From NCBI GenBank assembly GCA_035527845.1, contig DATKZT010000090.1, positions 1 through 64,000 of the forward strand: a stretch of 64,000 bases of DNA. Reading direction: 5' to 3'. Each line of letters begins with the position of its first letter. The stretch's first letter is position 1. The stretch is from JAUWKC01 sp035527845. Lineage in GTDB: Bacteria; Planctomycetota; Phycisphaerae; Sedimentisphaerales; Anaerobacaceae. The notes beneath the pieces are model-generated. The model was not told the origin of the DNA. It saw only the letters and a list, made by a program, of their open reading frames with translations, and made no database searches. Below are positions 26,176-36,300 of the stretch, one piece after another. A program made the translations under genes and the position numbers.

Positions 26176-26925
26176 CTAATGGGCCAAAGCAGCAAACAAA
26201 CATCCCATTTCTTCATCAATCTGGTCCTCATCGGCAACCGTTTGGGCGATTTCATCCCGCAAGAGCTTTCTATACTGCCTCCGCAGGCGGTGGACGGCGA
26301 CTCGTATGGACCCCTCAGTCATACCCAATTCCGTTGCCATGTCTTGGTAGGGAATAACATCCTTTTCAGTGGTCAAATAGACTTTCAGATGCTCAAAGAG
26401 CTTCTGCTTGTTCTTGTTGGCCATGTCGGCCTCAAGCCGATCCGTAGTTCGCTCCAAGACCGTCAGTGCCCAGGACTTCTCAAAGAGCATTTCGGGGGAT
26501 AATCGATCTGCTGGCTCAAGGGCATACTGACTTTCTGCATCCTGAAAGCTGAGAGAGAGTATCTTCTTGCCTCCACCACGTTTCTGAGCTTGGGCACGGT
26601 CGAGTTCATCGGAGAGGAAGTATTTTAACCTGATTAGGAGAAAAGAGCGAAACTTGCCGTGCTTGGGATCGGCCGTTCGTAGATCATGTTTCTCCAATAT
26701 ATGTGCAAAAAATGCCTGTGTATAATCCTCTGCTTGCTGATTGTCATATCCCCGTTGCCGAAGAAATGCATAAAGTGGGAACCAATAGCTTCGGCACAGT
26801 TCCTCAAGTGCCTTCTTCTGCTGTGTGGAAGAGCTTTTGCCCGCAGCCAACACAACACTCCAGTGCGTGGTTGCAAACCGCGGCCTGTTGGACGGAGGAA
26901 AAGTCTCTCGGCTCTTCTTTGGCAT
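26176..26925 (-). CDS. ECF-like sigma factor linked to a Ser/Thr kinase
   Basis: 249 residues, longer than a minimal ECF. N-terminal RFATTHWSVVLAA is typical of the planctomycete/verrucomicrobial kinase-linked type. Region 2: ALEELCRSYWFPLYAFLRQR and QAEDYTQAFFAHIL. Region 4: YQDMATELGMTEGSIRVAVH followed by RLRRQYRKLLRDEIAQTV. No anti-sigma gene is adjacent; the kinase downstream is the likely regulator. Confidence 0.88.
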   Translation of the reverse strand: MPKKSRETFPPSNRPRFATTHWSVVLAAGKSSSTQQKKALEELCRSYWFPLYAFLRQRGYDNQQAEDYTQAFFAHILEKHDLRTADPKHGKFRSFLLIRLKYFLSDELDRAQAQKRGGGKKILSLSFQDAESQYALEPADRLSPEMLFEKSWALTVLERTTDRLEADMANKNKQKLFEHLKVYLTTEKDVIPYQDMATELGMTEGSIRVAVHRLRRQYRKLLRDEIAQTVADEDQIDEEMGCLFAALAH

Positions 26926-27259
26926 ATCATATCCCGGGCATCAGAAGAAACACCGCAAACCATTTCAAAACGCCTGTAACTCTAACAAAGATTTGGCATT
27001 TTATCAAGCAGAGCATTGCTGTGCTTGTCAAGCGTTCGTAGGACCGCTGAAAATCGGTTAAATTTGAATGATTGCTCTTTGGAAAATGAATAACCTGCTG
27101 ATGTTAGTGACCAAAAGAGTCCGTGCAGACGATACTTGCAAAGGCGAATCCATAATCTTCTTCTGCCTTTTCTCACCACTCTCCGGCAATTTCAGGCAGC
27201 TTCATAGAGTAATTTACCTTCCTTGAGGATGTCTCTTACGAATGGGCCGCTCAAATTAT
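26926..27259. other. Intergenic region without a gene
   Basis: No frame here is convincing on either strand. It separates the sigma-kinase pair from the end of accC. On the minus strand, TTGACA near 27030 could be a -35 for the sigma gene, but the matching -10 (TGATAA, 19 bp away) is poor. Confidence 0.4.
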
Positions 27260-28597
27260 TTAGAAATGTCTTTCGACAAAGCCGGTATCAATCTGGTTCT
27301 TAATGAACAGATTATGTGAGAGGATATCCAGGCACAGGGGGATGGTGGTTTTTATCGGCTCGATTACGAATTCGCCCAGCGCCCTTTTCATGGTGGCGAT
27401 TGCTTCGACGCGCGTTCTCTGATGGACAACGAGCTTGCATATCATTGAATCATAACTCGTCGAGACGGTCCAGCCCTGAAAGACGTGGGTATCGAGCCTG
27501 ACGCCGGGGCCTCCGGGTGGGATGAAGGCTGCGATTCTTCCGGGGCAAGGCGCGAAGTTGTTTGCCGGGTCTTCGGCATTGATACGACACTCGATGGCCA
27601 CGCCGGTATGCTTGATGTTCTTTTGGCGAAACTTTAAGGTATGGCCGCTGGCGATTTTGAGCTGCCACTTGATCAGGTCGTGGCCGGTGACCATTTCGGT
27701 AACGGGGTGCTCGACCTGAATTCGGGTGTTCACCTCGATGAAGTAGAACTTCTTGTCCTTGTCCAAGAGAAACTCAACGGTTGCGGCGTTGACGTAACCG
27801 GCCTCTTTGATAATCCTCAACGCCGCTCTGCACAGCTCAACTCTTGTATCCTCATCCAGGACGGGGCAGGGCGACTCCTCGATGATTTTCTGATGTCTGC
27901 GCTGGATAGTGCAGTCACGCTCATAAAAGTGCAGAGCGTTGCCCTCATTATCAGCCATCACCTGCACTTCGACATGACGGGGTTCCGCGATACATTTTTC
28001 GAGATAGACGCTGCCGTCGCCAAAAGCGGCCTGGGCCTCGGTTTTTGCAGCGCTGAACGCGCCTCGGAAGCTGATGTCGTTGTGCACGACTCTCATGCCT
28101 CTTCCGCCGCCGCCGGCGGCAGCTTTTATCATAACAGGGTAGCCTATTTGGGAGGCGAGTTTGAGGGCCTCGACTTCATCGTTGATGACGCCGTCGGAGC
28201 CGGGCACGACGCGCACGCGGACCTTTTTGGCGAGCTTTCGAGCCTCAACCTTATCGCCGAGCAGCCGCATGGCTTCGACCGGCGGGCCTATAAAGGTTAT
28301 ACCGCACTCTTTGCAAATCTGTGCGAAGTTGACGTTTTCGGCAAGGAAGCCATAGCCGGGATGTATGGCGTCGACATCGGCGACTTCGGCGGCGCTGATT
28401 ATGCGGGGGATATTGAGATAACTTTCGGCTGGGTCCGCAGGGCCGATGCAAATGGCTTCGTCGGCCAGCCGCAGATAGGGCGCTTCACGGTCCGCCTCCG
28501 AATAGACAACAACCGCCTGGATACCGAGCTCTCGACAGGCGCGGATAATTCGCAAAGCTATTTCGCCACGGTTTGCGATGAGAATTCTTGAAAGCAT
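27260..28597 (-). CDS. accC: Biotin carboxylase subunit of acetyl-CoA carboxylase
   Basis: 445 residues from ATG 28597 (MLSRILIANRGEIALRIIRA); upstream codons in frame are non-homologous. It carboxylates the biotin of AccB using ATP and bicarbonate. The ATP-grasp motif AAAGGGGRGMR, the YLEKCIAEPRHVEVQV segment, EVNTRIQVEHPVTEMVTG and the catalytic region to the C-terminus are all present. It follows accB by 82 nt on the same strand. Confidence 0.96.
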   Translation of the reverse strand: MLSRILIANRGEIALRIIRACRELGIQAVVVYSEADREAPYLRLADEAICIGPADPAESYLNIPRIISAAEVADVDAIHPGYGFLAENVNFAQICKECGITFIGPPVEAMRLLGDKVEARKLAKKVRVRVVPGSDGVINDEVEALKLASQIGYPVMIKAAAGGGGRGMRVVHNDISFRGAFSAAKTEAQAAFGDGSVYLEKCIAEPRHVEVQVMADNEGNALHFYERDCTIQRRHQKIIEESPCPVLDEDTRVELCRAALRIIKEAGYVNAATVEFLLDKDKKFYFIEVNTRIQVEHPVTEMVTGHDLIKWQLKIASGHTLKFRQKNIKHTGVAIECRINAEDPANNFAPCPGRIAAFIPPGGPGVRLDTHVFQGWTVSTSYDSMICKLVVHQRTRVEAIATMKRALGEFVIEPIKTTIPLCLDILSHNLFIKNQIDTGFVERHF

Positions 28598-28609
28598 ATT
28601 ATCGTATCT

Positions 28610-28633
28610 CGTATTGCGTTTCGCGTATTGCGT
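28610..28633. repeat. Short CGTATTGCGT direct repeat
   Basis: CGTATTGCGT occurs at 28610-28619 and again at 28624-28633, within a longer stretch of CGTAT/ATACG-like words between accC and accB. This is probably a small dispersed intergenic repeat. It is not inside any gene. Confidence 0.5.
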
Positions 28634-28679
28634 ATATCGTAGAAAGGCTCCCTGAACGACACACGGTGCGAAGCGCAAA

Positions 28680-29207
28680 TCAGTCCGGTTTGAGTCTGAA
28701 CAGGACCTGGCCGTACTCGACGGCCTCGCCGTTCTTTACAAGTATCTCAACGATGGTTCCGCTGGTTTCGGCCTTAATCTCGTTCATCACCTTCATCGCC
28801 TCAATTATGCAAACAACCGTCGTGGAATTGACCAGCGAGCCAACCTCAACGTATGATTCCGAATCCGGGCTTGGGGCTGAATAGAGAGTACCCACAAGGG
28901 GCGATTTTATCGCGACTAACTCTTCGGAAGCGGCAGGTCCGGCCGGCGCGGGTGAGATTTGGCCGGCATTGCTATTAGTCAGTGCGATCGGAACAGTCGG
29001 TGCAACCATCGGCACGGTGGTTATGGCGGGAGGCTGGGGCTGGGAGCGCTTGAGAAAGATCTTTTCGTCGCCGTTCTTTATTTCAAGCTCGACGAGGTCG
29101 TTATCTTTCATTATCTCAAGAAGCTCCTTTATCCTCGCAAGGTGCTTCTCCCGATGCTCACCTTTTCCTTTGTCTCTCTGTTTGTCTTTATCTTTCTTCT
29201 CCGCCAT
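28680..29207 (-). CDS. accB: Biotin carboxyl carrier protein of acetyl-CoA carboxylase
   Basis: 175 residues from ATG 29207. The N-terminal Lys/Asp/Glu-rich stretch (MAEKKDKDKQRDKGKGEHRE) is unusually charged. It is followed by a helical part, a Pro/Ala linker (about 80-115), and the biotinyl domain with IKSPLVGTLYSAPSP and IEAMKVMNEIKAE, where Lys is the biotin site. Transcribed first, before accC. Confidence 0.95.
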   Translation of the reverse strand: MAEKKDKDKQRDKGKGEHREKHLARIKELLEIMKDNDLVELEIKNGDEKIFLKRSQPQPPAITTVPMVAPTVPIALTNSNAGQISPAPAGPAASEELVAIKSPLVGTLYSAPSPDSESYVEVGSLVNSTTVVCIIEAMKVMNEIKAETSGTIVEILVKNGEAVEYGQVLFRLKPD

Positions 29208-29492
29208 TACCCGGTCCTTTCTCCTATACAAAAGCGGCCCCTGACAAGAATCAGGGGTAAGTGTGATAAGTATAACCGCAGAACCGCATTTTGCAAACAA
29301 ATTCCGGCCCCGGCGGGCTTCAAGCGGGTGAGCGGCACATCCTGAGAAAGCCGGTCTTGCGGGCGAAACGGCAAAGCAACGGAATTATCGGTCCAGCGTT
29401 TTTGTGGGTTTTTCACGAAAACCGAGTAAAATCACGATGAACTTTGGTTTTTTAGCGTAACGCCAGACGACCAGGAGTACATTTATCTTCAG

Positions 29493-30110
29493 ATGGATAA
29501 GCCGTTGGACGTGACCGACCTGACAAAGCTGCGGGCGGGCGATGAACACGCCGTCCGACAGTGGTTCGAAAGGTATGCGGATCCGCTGTATACCTTGGTT
29601 TACTACCGCCTCGGCGGCGATGCAGGCATGGCCGAGGATGTCGTTCAAGAGACGTTCTTAAGAGCGCTTGTGAAGATTGAAGATTATGAACCGACCCGGG
29701 GCCCAATGTTTGCCTGGCTGAGCTACCTCTCGAAGAACTGCATAAAAAAGATGCTTCGAGACAACAGCCGCACTGTAGCGTATCAACTGGACGACGCCGC
29801 CCTGGATGCAAAACTAGCAGACGCTTACTTGCAGATTGATAAACAACTGCTCCCGCAGGACATCCTCGAGCGAGTGGAAACCGCCGACCTGGTCCGAATA
29901 GCACTGGGCAGCATTGCTCCACATTATGCAACTGTCCTGAGACAGCGATACTATGAAAAGGCCACGGCGGAGCAGATTTCAAAATCGCTGGGCTCAAGCG
30001 CCGGGGCCGTGCGGACATTGTTGTATCGGGCACGCGCGGCTTTCAAGGAAGCCTTCCTGCAATTGGCAAAATCAGCAGGCGAAACCCGCCTGGAAAGGAA
30101 TACGAAATGA
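29493..30110 (+). CDS. ECF-type sigma factor
   Basis: 205 residues. Region 2: AVRQWFERYADPLYTLVYYR, AEDVVQETFLRALVKI and WLSYLSKNCIKKMLRD. Region 4: YATVLRQRYYEKATAEQI and SSAGAVRTLLYRARAAFKE. Its stop overlaps the next gene by 4 nt (ATGA), so its regulator is co-translated. It is one of three sigma factors here with this kind of one-pass partner. Confidence 0.92.
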   Translation: MDKPLDVTDLTKLRAGDEHAVRQWFERYADPLYTLVYYRLGGDAGMAEDVVQETFLRALVKIEDYEPTRGPMFAWLSYLSKNCIKKMLRDNSRTVAYQLDDAALDAKLADAYLQIDKQLLPQDILERVETADLVRIALGSIAPHYATVLRQRYYEKATAEQISKSLGSSAGAVRTLLYRARAAFKEAFLQLAKSAGETRLERNTK

Positions 30111-32599
30111 CTGACAGCGATATTACTGAAAAGAACATAGACCGGCTCATACGGTCGGCAGGACCAGCGATCCACATCCCTCCTCTAAGAAGGGCGGACA
30201 TTCTGCAAAGACTGACCGGCAAAACAGCACAAGAACACAAATCAATCTGGAGAATAGTCATGAAAAGCAAAATAGTAAAACTAACCGCCGCGGCCGCGGT
30301 GATAATCATAGCGGTGGTGCTTGGCCTGACGTATTGGCTGCCGACCGGCGGGCCCGTGCCGGGCGAAGAGATGGATACGGAGATAGAGATACCCCCGGAA
30401 CTTGCTCAAATGCCGGTCGAAAAGCTGCTGGAAATACATTTTGGCAAAGCCGAGAGCCCCTTTGACAGCCGCCTGGTCACGGCCGTGCTCGCCAAGGCGC
30501 TGGACAAGCTTTCAGCCCGCGAGGTTCTTGATATCGGCAGGAAGTATAAGAGAGAATTCCCTGAAGAGTCAGACTCGGCGGAAGCATATTATCCCCCTGC
30601 GGTCTCAGCGGTCGTGGAGGCTTCAGACTTTGTTGTGCATGCACATGTTGATGATGTTACGCTTGATCTCAGCGACATCAAGCAGGCTATCCTGAATCCT
30701 CCTCCGCTTGGTGAAGACATACCAGGTCACGTAAAGGCAACGGTTGATTTGCGCGTTTTGGAGGCCTATCCCTCACTTCCTCCGGAGTTTGCGGAGAACA
30801 TTCGCCTTTCACCGGTCCTGACCACCGAGAGCCTGGATATGTTCGAACAGGGCAGAGAATACATGATAGCGCTCCGGAAAGATGGCGACATAATCTGGAA
30901 CTTGTGGGGCTGGGAAGGCGTGTACCCAGTCGATACCAACAGTCAGACGGTAAGCGGTTCCGCCTTCAGGTACACATCAATGCCTCTGGAAGAGACCTGG
31001 CAGCTTATCATGGACTGCTATGATGCAATACACAAGGGCATCCAGGCTTCCGAGGAAACACTGGACTTCTGGTTGGAAAAATTGCAGAGTGCGAATTTCA
31101 CCGATTGCTGGTCAGCCGTAGAATATTTCAGCACCCTCCGAGAGCCCCCTGTGCCGCCGGAATTGCTTCTCGATGCAATCCAGAAGCAGCTAAGCATTGG
31201 CTTTACTGACGATGAATTAGAAAAGTATCACCCTCGGGCCTTCATTATTGAGGCACTTGACCTTTTCGACATGGTGGCTGATGAGCCAACAACAGAAAAG
31301 CTGCTGGATTTCTACGCAAGAGAAGCATCATCCCCAGGAAGCATATTAAGCACCGAAAGAGTTCGTTTCAACCATATAAGCTATCGGGAAACTCATAGCC
31401 CGATCGCATCTGTGGGTCGTCTGGTGCTGAAGCATCTTGGTCTGGAGCGCTGTAAGGAGATTGTCCGGGACCCCTCAGCCTTCGGTCTTGATAAAGCGTA
31501 CGAGATACCGGTATATTTGCAGAAAGTGTTGGGCAATAGAGACCAGCCAAATCATTCCACGAGGTTGCAAAAGGAACAGGATCGCAAACAGAACATTCAA
31601 GATTTGATCAATACTTATGGGCAAGGCGACACCTCTGTGATACGTTCAATCGCAGAACAGGTTACATCTGAGGACACGGAGTTTATTCCATTCTTCCGCG
31701 AGCAGGCGGATACACATGAGGGCGAAATAGCCACTATGATCGCTGCCAAGCTTCCGGATCCCTGCTTTATTCCCATTATCAGGAAGGCTCTTGAACAGGG
31801 CCTAACGGTTGAGTTGCTCAAAGCGCTCTATGCCTGTGGGGCCCGCCAAGAGGCTGTCGAGAAAGCCGCAGCAGAAATGGAAAAAACACCTAACTGGGAG
31901 ATAATTGAATTTCTTGGAACGACGGGTGACACATCGGTGCTGCCCCTTATCGAAGACTTCACTCACCCGGAAATGTTAGAGCCCTATCGTGACGAATCCG
32001 ACGAATTCTGGCAGGCACCCCACTTGCAGAGAATTGCAGTTCTCGCTCTTGCCCGGCTTGGCGGAGAATTGGCAATACCTCGTTTGAAGGAGATCTACGA
32101 ATCCGAGAATGCCGACATTCTGGTCAGAATCGCAACAGCCTTATCACTCTACAGCCTCGGCGATGATACGGGCTATGAGCTGCTGGAGTATTTTGTAGAT
32201 GGCGCCGAGCGTAGTATCCCTGAGCTTGAGCAGCGCTGGGGCGGCGATATAGGCAGCGGAGAAGCCTTTTCACCAATAACAGGTTATCTCCGATCGCCTC
32301 GTACAGACGCCTTGTTGCTCGAGTGCTTGCGACGCGGAGGAGTGGATGCATACACATTACGCTCAAGCTCCTCTTTCTTTATCGACCACGAGCGGGAAAT
32401 CCTGCCGATCCTCGTTGATAACTTGGAGAGCAAAGACCGTAAGGTACGCAGCCATGCAAGCAAAGTACTCAAGCGGGTTACCGGGCAGGATTTCGGTTTC
32501 AAGCCTGAGAGATTCGCTGGCCAGCAGAATGAGGCCGTTGGGCGCTGGCGCAGCTACGTCGAGGATTATCTCGCTAAGAGCACCAGTTTGGGCGAATAG
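30107..32599 (+). CDS. One-pass membrane sensor with HEAT-like repeats, probable anti-sigma partner
   Basis: 830 residues. A short cytoplasmic N-terminus (1-52) ends in IWRIVMKSKIVKL, then a transmembrane helix (about 58-77). The rest is extracytoplasmic: a domain around 90-330, then alpha-helical repeats to the end (for example LARLGGELAIPRLKEIYE followed by LVRIATALSLYSLGDD) typical of HEAT/PBS-lyase repeats. It overlaps the sigma gene by 4 nt. The juxtamembrane segment matches the partner at 33361 (NVWRIILKSKITRL) and loosely the one at 12145. Anti-sigma function is inferred from arrangement. No peptidase or Cys-pair zinc motif is visible. Confidence 0.75.
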   Translation: MTDSDITEKNIDRLIRSAGPAIHIPPLRRADILQRLTGKTAQEHKSIWRIVMKSKIVKLTAAAAVIIIAVVLGLTYWLPTGGPVPGEEMDTEIEIPPELAQMPVEKLLEIHFGKAESPFDSRLVTAVLAKALDKLSAREVLDIGRKYKREFPEESDSAEAYYPPAVSAVVEASDFVVHAHVDDVTLDLSDIKQAILNPPPLGEDIPGHVKATVDLRVLEAYPSLPPEFAENIRLSPVLTTESLDMFEQGREYMIALRKDGDIIWNLWGWEGVYPVDTNSQTVSGSAFRYTSMPLEETWQLIMDCYDAIHKGIQASEETLDFWLEKLQSANFTDCWSAVEYFSTLREPPVPPELLLDAIQKQLSIGFTDDELEKYHPRAFIIEALDLFDMVADEPTTEKLLDFYAREASSPGSILSTERVRFNHISYRETHSPIASVGRLVLKHLGLERCKEIVRDPSAFGLDKAYEIPVYLQKVLGNRDQPNHSTRLQKEQDRKQNIQDLINTYGQGDTSVIRSIAEQVTSEDTEFIPFFREQADTHEGEIATMIAAKLPDPCFIPIIRKALEQGLTVELLKALYACGARQEAVEKAAAEMEKTPNWEIIEFLGTTGDTSVLPLIEDFTHPEMLEPYRDESDEFWQAPHLQRIAVLALARLGGELAIPRLKEIYESENADILVRIATALSLYSLGDDTGYELLEYFVDGAERSIPELEQRWGGDIGSGEAFSPITGYLRSPRTDALLLECLRRGGVDAYTLRSSSSFFIDHEREILPILVDNLESKDRKVRSHASKVLKRVTGQDFGFKPERFAGQQNEAVGRWRSYVEDYLAKSTSLGE

Positions 32600-32652
32600 G
32601 ACCATCGCATACACCTCGGCGCGGGCTCTGCGATATCCACTTGGTGACAAAG

Positions 32653-32679
32653 GCCGGGCCTTCCGGCCCGGCTTTTTTT
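32653..32679 (+). terminator. Intrinsic terminator after the first sensor pair
   Basis: GCCGGGCC (32653-32660), a TTCC tetraloop and GGCCCGGC (32665-32672), then seven T. It lies about 55 nt beyond the stop codon and separates the two sigma-sensor pairs. Confidence 0.92.
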
Positions 32680-32822
32680 GTGCGCATGTGTGCGTGGTAC
32701 GGGGTTTTTTGCTTGCCAAGTCAGCACGGGCGGAAAGAATTATTTTGTGTAGAGTAAAATTGGCTTGTCAATCGTAATATAAGTGAGGAATGGCCATTCC
32801 GGTAACTGTGAGTGAGACGTAG

Positions 32823-33377
32823 GTGTTAGAAGACAAGCTACTCATGTGGAAATTCAAGCGCGGCAGCACTGAGGCTCTGGCGCGAATCTATGAAAAGCAC
32901 AAGGGCTGCCTCCTCACATTAGCGTCCACTCTTCTAAACGATGTTAATAGCGCTGAAGATGTAGTACATGATTTCTTCGTGTGGCTTGCTCAATCGCCGC
33001 ACAGACTAAAGCTTGACGGAAGCCTCAAAGGGTATTTGGCGACGTGCGTTGCCAACCGGGTACGTGACAAGATCCGAGCAAGAGGACGACAACCAGTCGG
33101 CCTGGATAAGGCAGGCCCGATATCTTCAGAACTCAAGGGCCCGGAAATGTCGGCGGTGTACGGTGAAGAACTCGAGGCCTTGAGCAAGGCGATAGCTCAA
33201 CTTCCTTATGAACAATGGGAGACAATTGCCCTTCACATCAAAGGTGGAATGAGGTTCAGACAGATAGCCGACTTACAGAATACATCGGTCAAGACGGTCC
33301 AAAGTCGGTACCGTTATGGGCTAAACAGACTCAGAGCGATATTGATAGCGAGATGTAAGGATGAGAAAAGCGGCTGA
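32823..33377 (+). CDS. ECF-type sigma factor
   Basis: 184 residues with a GTG start and only a weak ribosome-binding site. Region 2: ALARIYEKHKGCLLTLAST, SAEDVVHDFFVWLAQ and GYLATCVANRVRDKIRAR. Region 4: QWETIALHIKGGMRFRQIAD then SVKTVQSRYRYGLNRLR. It overlaps the following sensor gene by 17 nt. Confidence 0.9.
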   Translation: MLEDKLLMWKFKRGSTEALARIYEKHKGCLLTLASTLLNDVNSAEDVVHDFFVWLAQSPHRLKLDGSLKGYLATCVANRVRDKIRARGRQPVGLDKAGPISSELKGPEMSAVYGEELEALSKAIAQLPYEQWETIALHIKGGMRFRQIADLQNTSVKTVQSRYRYGLNRLRAILIARCKDEKSG

Positions 33378-36300
33378 CATAAGAAGGTTGATACAAAAGA
33401 TAAGCGTTGTACCCGGCGCCGAAATGGACCGGAGAACACTTGGCGATGCCTTAAGGGCGCATCGGGAACGTGACGGTGCACAATCAGATATAACTCTGCC
33501 GAATGTATGGAGAATAATCCTCAAAAGCAAAATAACCAGACTGGCCGCCGCCGCGGTGATAATTATCGTCGTAGGTTTCGGCATGAAACTATTGAGCAAC
33601 CTGAGAGATGTTGATGATTCTGATACCGGCGTGGCCGTTGTTAAAACGGACGAGAATGACGGCACCAGGACCGGTACGAGTGAAGAACTACAACTCAGGC
33701 AAGAGTCTGAACAAATAGAACGGATGTATGCTGCGGCCGATGTTGACGGGCTTGTAAGAATGCTTTCGGACGGGCAGCCGGCAAGTAAGGTGCTGGCGGC
33801 GAACTACCTGGGCCGGATCGGCGATTCGACCGCTATTGCTGCTCTGGAGAGCTTGATTGCACAGCCCAGGGATGCCAATGATCCCTTTGCCGACGCTGTG
33901 GAGCAAATCAAATCTCGTCTGGCACAGGAGACGTTAACAACACCACCGAGTGAGGAAGATACTGGTACGGATCCGCCAGCGGCGAGACAGACGATTAGTG
34001 ACAGTCCGTATAATCAGTTTCTTTTTCTGCGTGACGATGTGGAGGACGGACGTACCAAGAGCGCCACCGTGGTGCTCGTTGCGCTGAAAGAAGAGGGGGC
34101 CGAGTTCAAGGACGTTTACACAGACCCGCGCTTGCAATTCGGGTGGCAACCGGTTGCCGTTGCCCGCGGCAGACTGTACTCTTTCAAGGGCGATGACCTG
34201 GTCGAGATTGACCTTGCAAGCGGCGAGCTGGGCCTTTTGGGGGCGAGGAGAGGGCCTTACGATTACGATTGGGCTGGGGGTCTGTTGTATTTTGCAGCAG
34301 AGCTATCGAACGGCTACAGGCTGGTCGCTTACGATTTTGCGATGGGAGCCTGGTGCGACCTCATGGAATGCCCGTTCCGAAAGGAAATGTCGCCTTATAC
34401 CCATATTGCCGTCTCGCCGGACCAGACAAAGATAGCCTTTGTGGAACCAGTTGCGGAGGCAGACGAAGGCTTCAGCAAAGCCCAGACAATGCAGGTAGCG
34501 CCGCCTCCGGAATCATCGGCTCCTCAGTCCTTGGTCGGCAGCTCATGGCCCAGGTTTCGAATAGTAATCGCCGATTTGGCAACCGGCCGACTCGTCCGAC
34601 TGCCTTCGGAATTTGTATATCTGCCATCCACAAGAGAAACCGGCGGATCCTTGTCTGTCGTGGGCCGGGGCGTTGAAGTAAGCCACAGCCCGCCGCAGCT
34701 CGTATGGTACGACCAAAGAACAGTCCTCGTTGTACGCGCCGACATGCCGGCTGGCGACCGGCCTGCAGGCGGAATCGCCGCCTTTGATGTGCTCACAGGC
34801 AGCATCCAAGACGTGATGGTGCTGCCAGGCAGAGACCATCACCGCTCGTTGTTTGTCGAGCGGATGTACGATGAAAGGGTACATATAATTCTCTCGGGAG
34901 AGGACGCAGAAGAGGATTTGATCGAAGGCAAGTACGTCATCGACCTCGACAACGCACTCTTGCTGGAGGACGAGACTATCGGCGGCCACTTTCGGTTGGA
35001 GCAGAGGGGCAAATCTCGCCGCCTCGTACATGACGGAAACGAACTCGAACATTCGGAGGGCGTGACGCTGGCGACGGTGTCGCCGGACGGCCGGCGAATC
35101 CTGTGGAGAACCACCGAGAAAAGAGAAGGTTGGAACCTCTATGACCTGTGCTATGCCGACGCCGCTGACACGAGGAACGTGCACACCGTTGTTGAAGACG
35201 GCCGGGTCCTGGACGCAATGATATGGGTGGCCGACTCGCAGCTCGCTCCGGGTGAAGCGCCGCAGCCTCCGAGCGGCTGGACACGCTTCACTGTGAGTCC
35301 CCAGCCAAAGCCCGAGCCGAGAGAGCCGAAGGTCGACACGCGCCCGCAAATCACCGACGTCCTCACGATGAGCCTGTGGACCGACAAGAGCGCCTACAAG
35401 CTGCACGAACCGATCGAGCTGACCGTGACAATAACGAACGAGACGGACCAGCAGGCATCGTTCAAGGCCCCACGCGATACCAGTGCCTTCGTCCTGGTAA
35501 TCAAAAGCGACCGCTACAGTGGCAGGATAGGAGAGTTTGAGCAGGACCAGGAATTCTTCCCCACCGACCCGGTTGTGATCGACGCCGGCCAGAGCATCCA
35601 GTACACAAAGACAATCGAGGCATACGAATTGGGCAAGCACACCATCGAAGGCTCGACACGCCTGGGACGGGGCCAGTGGCAGGGTAAACTGGCAGCAGAG
35701 CCCATCACGTTTATCGTGCAGGAGTCTGAAGATGCAGAGTTGCTTCTAAGAGCGAAGTTCGAGCGCCTCATTGAGCCATGCCGCGGCGATCAGACCGGCC
35801 AGCGTACCTACAATTGGAGCCGGATTCGGCGCCTCGGCCCGCAGGCGGCAAAATACCTTGTGGCTGAACTCGAAGCATCCGACGACACGGATTTTCACCG
35901 CCGAATGGGTGAGGCGCTCGTCCGCTGGGCAAGCCCAGACACCCTTGGTTACCTTCAAGAGCAGCTTGCAGGCCGGATGATCGACCAACAGCGGGTAGTT
36001 TTTGAGACTCTGGAAGCCATTTATCAACGCTCCGATGCGAAGGACGAGGCCCTTGAACTGCTGCTTTTTGCACTTGAGCACCCGAATCGCAGTATCCGCA
36101 GGGACGCGGCCAAGTGTCTGAGCAAGATACACGAAGGTCGTGTTTCAGAGGCTTTCGAGGCTGCCGTTAACGATGACCACGAAGCTGTGGCGGAGTGTGC
36201 CGCACGGTACCTCGCCGCAGAAGAGCACCTCGAACTTGCGGCCTGGCTCGCCCTGGCAGCCGAAAAGCCGAACAAGGCGCGCTACATCGCAGCAAGGTCC

